Numbered from the stretch's first letter, positions 1-9,716 are shown. The stretch is DNA of 64,000 nucleotides from Falsiphaeobacter marinintestinus (GCF_007923355.1 NZ_VOGO01000003.1:186001-250000); one strand, 5' to 3'. Translations and numbers: made by a program. The notes: generated by a model not told the origin, from the letters alone.

Positions 1-608
1 AACCAGTCTTTGGGCACGTCGAACAGAAGCGGCACGGCGTCGTCCAGGCTCAGCAGCGGCGGCGGTGTCTTGTCCTGCCAGTACGCCAGCGATTGACCCG
101 TGGTTGCCAGAACTTCCCATGCGCGCTGAACCCGTGCCCGGTTCTGAACGTCGATCCGCGCCTTGGTGTCGGCATCGATCCTGTCAAGCAAAGCTTCATG
201 CGTCATCGTATCGGCCGTGGCACGCACGTCTTCTGGCGTGGCCGGAATATCAGCCATGCCGTGAGTCAGGGCCATGAAGTACAATCCGGTTCCGCCAACG
301 ATGATCGGCCGTTCAGGGCCGGTCAAAAGCGGTGTCACATTGCGCAACCAATGGCCTGCGGAATAAGCCGCATCGTAGGGCACGTGACCATACAAGCGAT
401 GCAGCGCTTGCGATTCTTCGGCCAGGGACGGACGGGCGGTGATCACCCGCCAACAATCATAAACCTGACTGGCATCGGCATTCACAATGACCCCGCCGTG
501 TTTCTGCGCGAGCCGTAACGCCAGATCCGACTTGCCCGAAGCCGTCGGTCCGGCGATCAGAATCGGGCGATCGTCCGGAATGTCGGGCAATCCGATCAAC
601 TTTGTCAT
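1..608 (-). CDS. miaA: tRNA dimethylallyltransferase MiaA (partial, 3' end outside window)
   Basis: Transfers a dimethylallyl group to A37 of tRNAs reading UNN codons. The reading frame starts at an ATG (complement of 606-608) and runs off position 1, so about 202 N-terminal residues are visible. A P-loop GPTASGKS lies at about residues 20-27, followed by DASQVY, the family's substrate-binding DSxQVY region (here DAS instead of DSM), then the IIVGGTGLY motif and a region rich in acidic and basic residues typical of the family. It is divergent from pyrH across a 117 bp gap. Assignment is from the visible motifs; the C-terminal half cannot be assessed. Confidence 0.95.
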   Translation of the reverse strand, partial: MTKLIGLPDIPDDRPILIAGPTASGKSDLALRLAQKHGGVIVNADASQVYDCWRVITARPSLAEESQALHRLYGHVPYDAAYSAGHWLRNVTPLLTGPERPIIVGGTGLYFMALTHGMADIPATPEDVRATADTMTHEALLDRIDADTKARIDVQNRARVQRAWEVLATTGQSLAYWQDKTPPPLLSLDDAVPLLFDVPKDW

Positions 609-646
609 CGCTCAGAGCTCATTTGTCTTAGATTAAGTCAGATACC

Positions 647-672
647 CGGCGGATGCTCCATTGAATCCGCCG
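647..672. promoter_or_regulatory. Inverted repeat in the miaA/pyrH divergent region
   Basis: CGGCGGAT (647-654) and ATCCGCCG (665-672) form a perfect 8 bp inverted repeat with a 10 nt spacer, 54 bp before the pyrH start and 39 bp before the miaA start. It could be an operator or a hairpin in the pyrH leader. No T-tract follows on either strand, so a terminator is unlikely. Function unknown. Confidence 0.4.
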
Positions 673-725
673 ACGATTTCCGACATTTTGCGACAAAATA
701 CACCCGTGCAAATGCGGAGCGCAAT

Positions 726-1472
726 ATGACCTCTACATCCGACCAGGAAATCGACCAACTGGCCACCAAATATAAAAGGGTCATGTTGAAGATCTCGGGA
801 GAAGCCCTGATGGGCGATCAGGGGTTCGGCCTGCATCCGCCGACCGTGCAGCGTATCGCCGAAGAGGTGAAATCGGTCCATGATCTGGGGGTCGAAATCT
901 GCATGGTGATCGGCGGTGGTAACATCTTCCGCGGCCTCAGCGGATCGGCCCAGGGGATGGAACGCACAACAGCGGATTACATGGGGATGCTGGCCACGGT
1001 TATGAATGCGTTGGGGATGCAATCGGCGCTGGAAGAGATCGGCGTTTTTACACGGGTGATTTCGGCGATCCCGATGGATCAGGTCTGTGAACCCTACATT
1101 CGCCGCCGCGCGGTCCGTCACCTTGAGAAAAAGCGGGTCTGCATTTTTGCCGCCGGAACCGGCAACCCCTATTTCACGACCGACACCGCCGCGACCCTGC
1201 GCGCCAATGAAATGGGGTGTGAGGCGATCTTTAAAGGCACGAAGGTCGATGGTGTCTATGACAAGGACCCGGTCAAACACGCCGATGCCAAGCGCTATGA
1301 CACTGTGAGCTATGATGACGTTCTGGCCAAACGGCTGGGGGTCATGGATGCCAGCGCCATCGCACTGGCCCGCGACAACAACCTGCCGATCATCGTGTTT
1401 TCACTGGATGAACCCGGCGGGTTCCGCGGCATTCTGGCCGGTCAGGGAACCTATACCAAGGTTCAGGGATAA
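726..1472 (+). CDS. pyrH: Uridylate kinase (UMP kinase)
   Basis: Phosphorylates UMP to UDP with ATP, in the cytosol, as a hexamer of the amino-acid-kinase fold. The 248-residue length fits bacterial PyrH. Visible signatures are [11 protein letters not shown] near the N-terminus (phosphate-binding lysine and glycine), [10 protein letters not shown], the [11 protein letters not shown] segment, and [14 protein letters not shown] near residue 170. A GGAG Shine-Dalgarno (about 716-719) precedes the ATG. It lies upstream of frr and the uppS-cdsA-dxr run, the common alphaproteobacterial order, although a 279 bp gap separates it from frr. Confidence 0.97.
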   Translation: MTSTSDQEIDQLATKYKRVMLKISGEALMGDQGFGLHPPTVQRIAEEVKSVHDLGVEICMVIGGGNIFRGLSGSAQGMERTTADYMGMLATVMNALGMQSALEEIGVFTRVISAIPMDQVCEPYIRRRAVRHLEKKRVCIFAAGTGNPYFTTDTAATLRANEMGCEAIFKGTKVDGVYDKDPVKHADAKRYDTVSYDDVLAKRLGVMDASAIALARDNNLPIIVFSLDEPGGFRGILAGQGTYTKVQG

Positions 1473-1498
1473 GCGAGCGCCCTTTTGACCTTGTGGGA

Positions 1499-1560
1499 AC
1501 CAAGGATGAGGGACGCTGTCCCTCAAACTCCCTGGGGTATTTCGAACAAGAAAGAAGCCG
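1499..1560 (+). repeat. Intergenic hairpin repeat, copy A
   Basis: Just downstream of pyrH, GAGGGAC-GCT-GTCCCTC (about 1508-1524) is a perfect 7 bp hairpin. It is followed by a C-rich stretch, CTCCCTGGGGTATTT, and an A/G-rich tail (AACAAGAAAGAAG). The same layout recurs after hisI at about 22456-22520, so this is a dispersed intergenic element. The rest of the 279 bp pyrH-frr gap shows no convincing gene. Confidence 0.55.
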
Positions 1561-1751
1561 TTTTGGCGTTGCTCTGTTTGGTGCTCTGCCGTTTCTGGAT
1601 GAGGGTTGCCGCTTTGGCGCGTCCAGAGCTGCAACGTACAGTCTAGATTGGGGCCGCAGGGGCCTCGGTTCCGGGTCAAGATCGCTATACATCTTGTCAT
1701 CAATGGCTTAAGACCCCTCTGAACAGCGCCTGAGCGAGAGGAGTGAGCAGC

Positions 1752-2315
1752 ATGTCTGACGATTTTGAACTGGACACCGATGATCTGCAGCGCCGCATGG
1801 ACGGCGCCATGGCCAATCTGCGGACTGAATTTGCGTCTCTGCGGACCGGTCGCGCGTCCGCCTCGATGCTGGAGCCGGTGATGGTGGATGCCTATGGGTC
1901 GATGACGCCGATCAACCAGGTGGGCACAGTCAACGTTCCCGAGCCACGCATGGTGACGATCAACGTCTGGGACAAGTCCATGGTGGGTAAAGTCGAAAAG
2001 GCGATCCGCGAATCCGGTCTTGGTATCAATCCGCAGTTGAACGGCACAATTATCATGCTGCCCATTCCGGAATTGAACGAAGAACGCCGTCGCGAATTGA
2101 CCAAGGTCGCCGGACAATACGCCGAGCATGGCCGCGTCGCGATCCGCAATGTACGGCGCGATGGCATGGATCAGATCAAGAAAGCCAAGGCGGACGGCAT
2201 GTCGGAAGACGACCAAAAGTTCTGGGAAACCGAGGTTCAGGACCTGACCGACAAAATGATCAAAGCGGTCGACGAGGCTTTGGAAACCAAGCAAACCGAA
2301 ATCATGCAGGTCTGA
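1752..2315 (+). CDS. frr: Ribosome recycling factor
   Basis: Acts with EF-G to split post-termination ribosomes. An in-frame GTG lies at 1743, but the ATG at 1752 is preferred because GAGAGGAG (1736-1743) lies at normal Shine-Dalgarno spacing before it. This gives 187 residues, the usual RRF length. Family segments include [14 protein letters not shown], the [13 protein letters not shown] region and the long C-terminal helix with [16 protein letters not shown]. The gene is followed 10 bp later by uppS, so co-transcription with uppS-cdsA-dxr-rseP is likely. Confidence 0.97.
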   Translation: MSDDFELDTDDLQRRMDGAMANLRTEFASLRTGRASASMLEPVMVDAYGSMTPINQVGTVNVPEPRMVTINVWDKSMVGKVEKAIRESGLGINPQLNGTIIMLPIPELNEERRRELTKVAGQYAEHGRVAIRNVRRDGMDQIKKAKADGMSEDDQKFWETEVQDLTDKMIKAVDEALETKQTEIMQV

Positions 2316-2325
2316 GACCCGAACC

Positions 2326-3060
2326 ATGTCGGCAGACCCCGCCAAAGGCGATGACTTCAGAGGACCGCGTCACGTAGCAATCATCATGGATGGCAACGGA
2401 CGTTGGGCTCAGGCGCGTGGGCGGCCGCGTCTTTTTGGCCATCATGCAGGTGCGCGCCGGGTGCGTGAGGTGGTCGAAGCCTGCCCTTCACTGGGCGTCA
2501 AATACTTAACGATATTTGCGTTTTCGACGGAAAACTGGAAGCGGACTCAGGTGGAAGTTGCAGGCCTGATGAGCCTGTTTCGTCGCTATATCTCACGCGA
2601 GGCAAAAGCGCTGGACGCCCGGGGCGTGCGCGTGCGGTTTATCGGCGACCGGGTTCGACTGGACGACAAATTGATCGCGTTGATGGATCATCTGGAAAAG
2701 CTGACCGAACAGAACGACAGCGTGCATCTGACGATTGCGCTGAATTACGGTGGCCGCGATGAGGTCGCGCGGGCGACCAAGCGGTTGGCACAGGATGTGG
2801 CGGATCACAAACTGCTGCCTCAGGACGTCGACGAAGAAACATTGCCGCGATATCTGGACACCTGTGTTCTGCCCGACCCGGATCTGGTGGTTCGAACCAG
2901 TGGCGAGGCCCGGATTTCTAACTTTCTGCTGTGGCAATCGGCCTATGCCGAATACGAATTCATAGACACGCTCTGGCCCGACTTTACGGCCGAAGAGCTT
3001 GCCAGGCTCTGCGGCAGCTATGGTGATCGGGATCGCCGGTTCGGCGCCGTCAAAACATGA
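2326..3060 (+). CDS. uppS: Isoprenyl transferase (undecaprenyl diphosphate synthase)
   Basis: Condenses isopentenyl diphosphate units onto farnesyl diphosphate to give the C55 lipid carrier for peptidoglycan and surface glycans. The cis-prenyltransferase signature HVAIIMDGNGRWA, with the catalytic Asp, is near residue 22, and TIFAFSTENWKR and the C-terminal LVVRTSGEARISNFLLWQSA block are present. 244 residues is normal. Its stop overlaps the cdsA start (ATGA), indicating translational coupling with the phospholipid gene that follows. Confidence 0.96.
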   Translation: MSADPAKGDDFRGPRHVAIIMDGNGRWAQARGRPRLFGHHAGARRVREVVEACPSLGVKYLTIFAFSTENWKRTQVEVAGLMSLFRRYISREAKALDARGVRVRFIGDRVRLDDKLIALMDHLEKLTEQNDSVHLTIALNYGGRDEVARATKRLAQDVADHKLLPQDVDEETLPRYLDTCVLPDPDLVVRTSGEARISNFLLWQSAYAEYEFIDTLWPDFTAEELARLCGSYGDRDRRFGAVKT

Positions 3061-3845
3061 GCGGGTCGTCCGGGCGCTGGTCTGATTTGTCGGCCCGTGT
3101 GGCGTCGGCAGTGGTTCTAACAGCCATTGGCGCTATCGAAATCTGGGTCGGCGGACTGTGGTTCGAGGCCTTTATCGGCTTGGCCTGCAGCCTGATGATC
3201 TGGGAACTGGTGCGAATGATCGCACCCGACCGAGGCGCCATTGCTGTCCAAATGGCCATACTTGCCGGCGCGGCCGTCGTCATCAGCTATCATTTGCCAC
3301 CGATCTACCGGTTACCGGTGCTTGGCGCGGTTGTTCTGGTCGGGGTGGGGCAGGTCGGTGACCGGCGCGCGATTTTTGGAGTTTACGCCCTGTGGATCAT
3401 GGCGGCGGGTCTGGGATTCATTTCGATCCGCGAAACCATGGGCTTTGGGTGGATGCTGTGGCTGATCAGCGTTGTGGTGGCGACGGATGTGGCTGGGTAC
3501 TTTGTTGGAAAATTGATCGGTGGCCCAAAATTCTGGCCACGTGTCAGTCCGAAAAAGACCTGGTCCGGCACGGCGGGCGGCTGGGTCGCTGCAGCTTTGG
3601 TCGGCACAGGGTTTGCGATCTATTTTGATCTTGGCGCGGGGCTGGTGGTCATCTCGGTCCTTGCATCGATGGCCAGTCAGGCGGGCGATATCGCCGAAAG
3701 CGCGATCAAGCGCCGCTGTGGCGTCAAGGATGCATCGAATCTGATCCCGGGACATGGCGGATTTCTGGACCGCTTTGACGGCATGATGGGGGCATCGGTC
3801 TTCGTGTTGTTGACCTCATTGATCTATACGCCCGGAGTGATGTGA
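3057..3845 (+). CDS. cdsA: Phosphatidate cytidylyltransferase (CDP-diglyceride synthase)
   Basis: Integral membrane enzyme making CDP-diacylglycerol from phosphatidic acid and CTP. The protein has several hydrophobic segments and ends with the family signature: SAIKRRCGVKDASNLIPG then HGGFLDRFDG, holding the conserved Lys-Asp and the Asp pair that bind metal. At 262 residues it is of normal length. It starts inside the uppS stop and its own stop overlaps the dxr start (TGATG), so uppS-cdsA-dxr are tightly coupled. Confidence 0.95.
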   Translation: MSGSSGRWSDLSARVASAVVLTAIGAIEIWVGGLWFEAFIGLACSLMIWELVRMIAPDRGAIAVQMAILAGAAVVISYHLPPIYRLPVLGAVVLVGVGQVGDRRAIFGVYALWIMAAGLGFISIRETMGFGWMLWLISVVVATDVAGYFVGKLIGGPKFWPRVSPKKTWSGTAGGWVAAALVGTGFAIYFDLGAGLVVISVLASMASQAGDIAESAIKRRCGVKDASNLIPGHGGFLDRFDGMMGASVFVLLTSLIYTPGVM

Positions 3846-5005
3846 TGCGTCGGGCGACGATTCTGGGGGCAACCGGATCAATTGGCCAAAACACAATCGA
3901 TCTGATCGCGCGCAATCCGCAGGCCTATGATGTGGTGGCTCTGACCGGGGCCGGAAATATCGCCCAACTGGCAGCCGATGCGAAACTGCTGAACGCAGAT
4001 CTGGCGGTAACGGCCTATGATGACCGGCTGGATGAACTTCGGGCAGCCTTGGCCGGAACCGGAATCGAAGCGGCCGCAGGGCAGGCGGCCCTGACCGAAG
4101 CGGCGGCAAGACCAGCAGACTGGGTGATGTCGGCCATCGTCGGGGCTGCAGGCCTTGCCCCCGGGTTGGCGGCGCTGGAACAGGGCGCAACCCTGGCGCT
4201 GGCCAACAAGGAAACGCTGGTGTGCGCCGGGTCGCTAGTTTTGGAAACCGCGCACAAACACAGTGCACGCCTGCTGCCGGTGGATAGTGAACATTCGGCG
4301 GTGTTTCAGGCCCTTGTCGGCGAAGAGATTGACGCGGTCGAACGCATTGTTATTACCGCCAGTGGCGGGGCGTTTCGCGATTGGCCCTTGGCAAAACTGA
4401 AAACGGCCAGTCTGGCCGAGGCTTCGCAGCATCCGAATTGGGACATGGGGCAGCGGATCACGATCGACAGTGCCTCAATGTTCAACAAAGCGTTGGAGGT
4501 CATTGAAACGCGAGAGTTTTTTGGAGTTGATCCGGGAAAAATAGAAGTGTTGGTGCATCCCGAATCCCTGATTCACGCAATGGTCGGGTTTCGTGACGGG
4601 GCACTTATGGCCCATGTCGGCGCACCCGATATGCGCCATGCCATCGGGTATGCTCTGAACTGGCCCGATCGTAAGGATCTGCCTGTGCCGCGACTGGACC
4701 TTGCGGCAGTCGGACAGCTGAATTTCAGCGCCCCGGATGAAGCGCGATACCCGGCATTGCGGCTGGCCCGCGAGGTCATGGAACGGGGCGGGTTGGCCGG
4801 AGCTGTTTTCAACGCTGCCAAAGAACGCGCGCTGGATGCATTTATTGCGGGGCGTATCGGATTTCTGGACATGGCCGCTGTTGTCGAGCACGTTTTAGCC
4901 CAGATTGATGCACAGCCCGGACTAATTGATGCCGCAATGACTCTTGATAACGTCATCGAAACAGACCATCTGACACGGATGTGTGTCGACCGTCACATTA
5001 GTTAA
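3845..5005 (+). CDS. dxr: 1-deoxy-D-xylulose 5-phosphate reductoisomerase
   Basis: First committed step of the MEP isoprenoid pathway: DXP to MEP, NADPH-dependent. The nucleotide-binding motif ILGATGSIGQNTIDLI is at the N-terminus. The metal and substrate region is VDSEHSAVFQ, followed by ITASGGAFRDWPL and NWDMGQRITIDSASMFNKALE. The ATG at 3845 overlaps the cdsA stop (TGATG); a GTG one codon upstream is also possible. Length is 386 residues. MEP-pathway use agrees with ispDF at 52.2-53.3 kb. Confidence 0.97.
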   Translation: MRRATILGATGSIGQNTIDLIARNPQAYDVVALTGAGNIAQLAADAKLLNADLAVTAYDDRLDELRAALAGTGIEAAAGQAALTEAAARPADWVMSAIVGAAGLAPGLAALEQGATLALANKETLVCAGSLVLETAHKHSARLLPVDSEHSAVFQALVGEEIDAVERIVITASGGAFRDWPLAKLKTASLAEASQHPNWDMGQRITIDSASMFNKALEVIETREFFGVDPGKIEVLVHPESLIHAMVGFRDGALMAHVGAPDMRHAIGYALNWPDRKDLPVPRLDLAAVGQLNFSAPDEARYPALRLAREVMERGGLAGAVFNAAKERALDAFIAGRIGFLDMAAVVEHVLAQIDAQPGLIDAAMTLDNVIETDHLTRMCVDRHIS

Positions 5006-5021
5006 CAAGCAGGGAAGTAGT

Positions 5022-6371
5022 TTGGATTTTGCTGGTTTGATTCCGCAGTTTGGTGGTTTTATCTACACTCTGGTTGCGTTTGTGGTGGCTTTGTCAGTGA
5101 TCGTGGCCGTTCATGAATATGGTCACTACATAGTCGGACGCTGGTCCGGCATTCATGCCGAGGTGTTTTCGCTGGGTTTCGGGCCTGTGTTATGGAGCCG
5201 GATCGACAAACGCGGAACGCGCTGGCAAATCGCGGCCCTTCCTTTTGGCGGATACGTGAAATTCCTGGGCGATGCCAACGCGGCGTCGGGCGTTGACAGT
5301 GAAACAATGGCCGAACTTTATCGCTCTGATCCGGACAGTTTACGCCATACCATGCATGGCGCGCCGCTTTGGGCGCGTGCGGCGACCGTGGCTGCGGGGC
5401 CGGTGTTCAACTTTGCTCTGTCGATTGTTGTTTTTGCGGCTGTGTTCATGGCCCAGGGCGTGGCTCGTGATCCGCTGACCGTGGGAACGCTCAGTCCGAA
5501 TCCGGTCGTGCAAGGGTTGCAACCGGGCGACGAAGTTGCGGCAATTGCTGGCATCGCGACCCCCAGTTTCGAAGACGCAGCAGCCTGGGCTGCCTTTACC
5601 AAGAACCTGCCACAGCAGGAATTGCTGGATTATGATGTCGTGCGGGACGGCAGCGACATGACGGTCTCGGGGCCATATCTGTTCCCGCCTCAGGTGAACC
5701 GTGTCGCACCGCGCAGTGCTGCCATAGACGCCGGTTTGGCGCCCGGCGACGTGATCGTTGCCGTGAATGGGGAAAAGATCTGGTCCTTTGATCAACTCAA
5801 AGGGTTTGTCGAATCGTCTGATGGCAAGCCGTTGATGCTGGCGGTCTGGCGCAATGGCAATGTCAAAGACTTCACTTTGGTTCCCCGGCGAACGGACGAA
5901 CCGCAAGCGGATGGCGGATACGTCACACATTGGCGAATTGGAATCGTTGGCGGCATGGCCTTCGACCCGGCGACCGAGGCCTCAGGCCCAGTTGAGGCTG
6001 TTACCGGTGGTGTTGTGCAGGTGTTCAACATCATGAAAGGGTCTTTGTCGGGCCTGTGGCATATGATCACCGGCGCGATCAGCAGCTGCAATATGTCCGG
6101 CCCACTTGGGATTGCCGAAACCTCAGGCGCTATGGCCAGTCAGGGGGCACAAAGTTTTATTTGGTTTATCGCGGTTCTTTCCACGGCTGTCGGGCTGCTG
6201 AACCTGTTCCCCATCCCGGCGCTGGATGGCGGGCATCTGGTGTTTTATGCCTATGAACTGGTCACCGGAAAGCCCCCCAGCGACGGAGCGTTGCGCATTC
6301 TGATGACTGTGGGAATCGCCCTGATCCTGTCCATCATGGTTTTTGCACTTTCCAACGACATTTTCTGCTGA
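5022..6371 (+). CDS. rseP: RIP metalloprotease RseP (site-2 protease)
   Basis: Membrane zinc protease that cleaves anti-sigma factors and signal peptide remnants. The HEYGH zinc site sits in the first transmembrane helix (VAVHEYGHYIVGR). A PDZ domain follows in the periplasmic part, and NLFPIPALDGGHL with the third zinc ligand lies near the C-terminus. An in-frame GTG at 4983 would overlap dxr. I prefer the TTG at 5022, because AGGGAAG (5011-5017) is a well-spaced ribosome-binding site and the protein then begins MDFAGLIPQ, immediately before the first helix. Start uncertain; identity secure. Confidence 0.94.
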   Translation: MDFAGLIPQFGGFIYTLVAFVVALSVIVAVHEYGHYIVGRWSGIHAEVFSLGFGPVLWSRIDKRGTRWQIAALPFGGYVKFLGDANAASGVDSETMAELYRSDPDSLRHTMHGAPLWARAATVAAGPVFNFALSIVVFAAVFMAQGVARDPLTVGTLSPNPVVQGLQPGDEVAAIAGIATPSFEDAAAWAAFTKNLPQQELLDYDVVRDGSDMTVSGPYLFPPQVNRVAPRSAAIDAGLAPGDVIVAVNGEKIWSFDQLKGFVESSDGKPLMLAVWRNGNVKDFTLVPRRTDEPQADGGYVTHWRIGIVGGMAFDPATEASGPVEAVTGGVVQVFNIMKGSLSGLWHMITGAISSCNMSGPLGIAETSGAMASQGAQSFIWFIAVLSTAVGLLNLFPIPALDGGHLVFYAYELVTGKPPSDGALRILMTVGIALILSIMVFALSNDIFC

Positions 6372-6478
6372 AACGGCTGATCGCCCTGGTTTTGGGCATG
6401 TCGTCAAAGTGTTGCCACATTCGGCCACTAGTCAGACCTTGCACTTGGCAACCCAGCTAAGATCGGAAGGGGCGGAAT

Positions 6479-6604
6479 ATGCATACATTAGAGCAGTCAT
6501 ACCGTGGCGTCACACTCTTGATGGAGCTGAACTGGGACCGTTTTCTGTTTTTGGCCACGATCTGCCTTTCCCTGTTGTGCGGTGCCTGGCTCGGAAGCCT
6601 CTGA
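6479..6604 (+). CDS. Small hydrophobic protein (41 aa) between rseP and bamA
   Basis: A 41-codon frame from ATG 6479 to TGA 6602-6604, with a strong GGAAGGGG ribosome-binding site (about 6466-6473). The product begins MHTLEQSYRGVTLLMELNWD and continues into a hydrophobic segment (RFLFLATICLSLLCGAWLGSL) to the C-terminus, so a single-pass membrane peptide is likely. It sits alone in the 359 bp gap between rseP and bamA. I believe similar short proteins occur in Rhodobacterales but cannot verify this here. Function unknown. Confidence 0.65.
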   Translation: MHTLEQSYRGVTLLMELNWDRFLFLATICLSLLCGAWLGSL

Positions 6605-6730
6605 CAAGAAGGCTATGCCCCCTGTGGGCAACTGATGGCCGAATGCGCAGAAGGCAAATTGCGCTTTTGACAACGCAGAATAATCCCGATACTCAACTCA
6701 AGATGTCTGCTAAACATTGGGTTTGATAAG

Positions 6731-9124
6731 ATGGGACTGGTGAAAGACGCGGGGATATCCTGCGCTTGTGACCACGCGCGCGTCAATATGTTGTGTCGCG
6801 CACTTGCTTCGCTGAGTTTGGCGATCTTGCTTTGCTTTGCTGTTTTTGGAACGTCTGCTCAGGCGCAATCCTATACATTTAATTCGGTCAAGATTGAGGG
6901 CAATCAACGTATCGAGAGCGGGACGATTCTGACCTATCTCGGGATCGACCGGGGTAAATCTGTTTCGGCAGCAGACCTGAATGATGGGTATCAGCGGCTG
7001 GCTGATAGCGGTGTTTTCGAGAATGTTGAACTGATTCCGCAGGGCAGCACTCTGATCGTGAAGGTTGACGAGTATCCCACGATCAATCAGATCAGCTTTG
7101 AAGGAAACCGACGCGTCAAAGATGAAACTCTGAGCGAGGTGATCCAATCCGCACCTCGACGGGTCTTCGATCCGACACAGGCGGAAAATGACGCCACCAA
7201 CATCGCCATTGCTTATTCGGCGCAAGGCCGGACCGCGGCAACCGTTACCCCCCGTATCATCCGGCGCAGCGAAAACCGGGTCGATCTGGTTTTTGAAATT
7301 GCAGAAGGCCAGACAATCGAAGTCGAGCGTGTCAGCTTTGTTGGCAACCGGGTTTATACAGACCGGCGCCTGCGCCGTGTGCTAGAAACCAAACAGGCCA
7401 ACTTTTTGCGTACGTTTCTGCGGTCTGACAACTTTGTCGAGGACCGGATTGAATTCGACAAGCAGGTCCTGCGTGATTTCTATCTGTCGCGCGGATATGT
7501 CGATTTCCGGGTGAACAGCGCCAATGCCGAATTTACCCAGGAACGCGATGCGTTTTTCCTTGTGGTGGATGTTACAGAAGGCCAGCAATTCACGTTTGGC
7601 CAGATCACCACTGTCAGCGAAATAAGCGAAGCTGTCGCCGCAGATTTTCAGGACGCCATCAAGGTCAAGCCCGGTGTAGTCTATTCCCCGGCATTGGTTG
7701 AAAACGAAATTGCCAGACTTGAGCGTCTCGCAATCCGGCAGGGTATTGATTTTCTGCGCGTCGAACCGCGGATTTCCCGCAATGATCGCGACCTGTCGCT
7801 GGATGTCGAATTCGCGCTGGTTCGCGGACCGCGAATTTTTGTCGAACGCATCGACATCGAAGGCAACACGACAACCTTGGACCGTGTCGTGCGCCAACAG
7901 TTCCGTATTGTTGAGGGCGATCCGTTCAACCCACGTGAAATTCGCGAAAGCGCCGAACGGATTCGGGCGCTTGGGTTCTTTTCTGTATCGGATGTAGAAA
8001 CGCGGGAAGGGTCGGCACCAGATCAAGTGATCATTGATGTGGACGTCGCAGAACAACCGACCGGCTCGCTCAACCTAGGTGGCGCATACTCGGTTACAGA
8101 CGGATTCGGGATTAGCGTCGGCTTGACGGAAAACAATTTCCTTGGTCGTGGGCAGCGACTTGCGTTCAACATTTCGACCGCAACAGAAGCAGAGAGTTAT
8201 ATTCTTGGCTTCAGCGAACCGAATCTTCTGGGTCGCCAGTTGAGGTTCGATTTGGACCTTGGAACAGCGGCGCGTACATCAAGCTTCGCAAGTTATGACG
8301 CCAACCGCCGATTCTTTCAGCCTGCTTTAAGCTTCGCCCTTGGCGAACGATCATTGCTCAAACTGAAATACAGCTGGCAAAGCTCCATTATGGAAGCCCG
8401 CAGTACACCTGAGCACGGCAACGTCATCGACTCTGAAATCCAGCAAGGTCGGCTGAGTTCCAGCGCCGTAGGGTTTGTCTATGCGTATGACACCCGGTTG
8501 ACCGGCCTGAATCCCAATGCTGGCTTTTTGTTTGAGTTCGGCTCTGATTTCTCGGGGCTTGGCGGCGACCAAAAGTATATAAAAACGACGGCCAAGGCCA
8601 TTGCGCAAACAAAAATCTTCAATGAGGAAGTTACGTTGCGGGCGACTCTGGAAGGCGGCGCGCTCAACTGGATGGGGGATAACACCAGCCGGACCATGGA
8701 CCGTTTTGTCCTGTATCCCGAAATCATGCGTGGGTTCGAACCCGGCGGCCTTGGTCCACGCGATATGTCGCCGGACGCTTCTGGTAACGCCTATGACGAC
8801 TTCCTGGGGGGTAACCTCTATGCCGTGGCGCGGTTCGAAGCCGAGTTCCCATTGGGGCTACCAGAAGAGTTGGGCCTGCGTGCCGGTATCTTCTATGATG
8901 TCGGCAACTTGTGGGATCTGAAGAACACCGATCTGTCTGGTGCTGGCACCTGTGTTGGCGGCTGTGTTGTCGGAGCCGATGGCGCTTGGCGCCAGGTGAT
9001 TGGCCTGTCGATTTTGTGGACAACCGGTTTCGGCCCTTTGCGTTTCAACTTCACAAAGGCTCTCTCGAAAGAAACCTATGACAAAGAGCAGACATTTGAC
9101 CTGACACTTCAGGCCCGGTTCTGA
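6731..9124 (+). CDS. bamA: Outer membrane protein assembly factor BamA
   Basis: Core of the machine that inserts beta-barrel proteins into the outer membrane. A signal peptide ends at AQAQ (about residue 46). POTRA repeats follow to about residue 440 (recognisable GNQRI, GNRRV, GNRVY and EGNTT starts), then a 16-strand barrel domain ending in an aromatic residue (LQARF). An internal ATG at 6788 gives a shorter and more conventional signal peptide starting MLCRALASLSLA, so the start is uncertain by 19 codons. Its neighbours rseP and ompH are standard envelope partners. Confidence 0.96.
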   Translation: MGLVKDAGISCACDHARVNMLCRALASLSLAILLCFAVFGTSAQAQSYTFNSVKIEGNQRIESGTILTYLGIDRGKSVSAADLNDGYQRLADSGVFENVELIPQGSTLIVKVDEYPTINQISFEGNRRVKDETLSEVIQSAPRRVFDPTQAENDATNIAIAYSAQGRTAATVTPRIIRRSENRVDLVFEIAEGQTIEVERVSFVGNRVYTDRRLRRVLETKQANFLRTFLRSDNFVEDRIEFDKQVLRDFYLSRGYVDFRVNSANAEFTQERDAFFLVVDVTEGQQFTFGQITTVSEISEAVAADFQDAIKVKPGVVYSPALVENEIARLERLAIRQGIDFLRVEPRISRNDRDLSLDVEFALVRGPRIFVERIDIEGNTTTLDRVVRQQFRIVEGDPFNPREIRESAERIRALGFFSVSDVETREGSAPDQVIIDVDVAEQPTGSLNLGGAYSVTDGFGISVGLTENNFLGRGQRLAFNISTATEAESYILGFSEPNLLGRQLRFDLDLGTAARTSSFASYDANRRFFQPALSFALGERSLLKLKYSWQSSIMEARSTPEHGNVIDSEIQQGRLSSSAVGFVYAYDTRLTGLNPNAGFLFEFGSDFSGLGGDQKYIKTTAKAIAQTKIFNEEVTLRATLEGGALNWMGDNTSRTMDRFVLYPEIMRGFEPGGLGPRDMSPDASGNAYDDFLGGNLYAVARFEAEFPLGLPEELGLRAGIFYDVGNLWDLKNTDLSGAGTCVGGCVVGADGAWRQVIGLSILWTTGFGPLRFNFTKALSKETYDKEQTFDLTLQARF

Positions 9125-9131
9125 TCCAGGT

Positions 9132-9716
9132 ATGGCAGGCCGAACCCGTCTTTTGATCCGGACAGGTCAGGCTCTGGCCCTGATCCTTCTGACGGCGTTT
9201 GCCGCGACGACCTCAGGCGTGGCACAGCAATTGGGTGTTCCCAACAGTGCCATTCTGACGCTTGAATCGGACCGCCTGTTTTCGCGATCCGCCTTTGGTC
9301 AGAGGGTCGCCACCGAGATCGAGGCGGATAGCGCGGTTCTGGCGGCAGAAAACCGCAGAATCGAAGCCGAACTGAGCACTGAAGAGCAGGACCTGACCGA
9401 TCGCAGGGTCGAAATGGAACCAGAGGCGTTTCGGGCGCTGGCAGATGCCTTCGACCAAAAGGTACAAACCAACCGTCAGACACAAGACGCAAAGGCCCGT
9501 GCCCTGAACCAACGCGGGGAACAGGCCCGCATAGAGTTTCTGCGCGCTGCGCGGCCGATCCTGGAAACCATGATGCGCGAAGCTGGTGCCAGCATGATCA
9601 TGGAACGGTCCAGCGTCTTCCTGAGTTCCAATTCCACGGACATCACAGATCTGGCCATTGTCCGAATCGACACAATGATCGGAGACGGAGCCCCCAAGGA
9701 TCCGCCACAGGATTAA
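9132..9716 (+). CDS. OmpH/Skp-family periplasmic chaperone
   Basis: Predicted holdase for unfolded outer-membrane proteins in transit to BamA. An N-terminal signal peptide (GQALALILLTAFAATTSG, cleavage near VAQQ) leads into a mostly helical, charged region of about 130 residues with repeated Glu/Arg/Gln, as expected for Skp tentacles. At 194 residues it is slightly longer than E. coli Skp. It starts 8 bp after bamA and precedes fabZ. No lpxD lies between it and fabZ, unlike the gammaproteobacterial order. Confidence 0.9.
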   Translation: MAGRTRLLIRTGQALALILLTAFAATTSGVAQQLGVPNSAILTLESDRLFSRSAFGQRVATEIEADSAVLAAENRRIEAELSTEEQDLTDRRVEMEPEAFRALADAFDQKVQTNRQTQDAKARALNQRGEQARIEFLRAARPILETMMREAGASMIMERSSVFLSSNSTDITDLAIVRIDTMIGDGAPKDPPQD

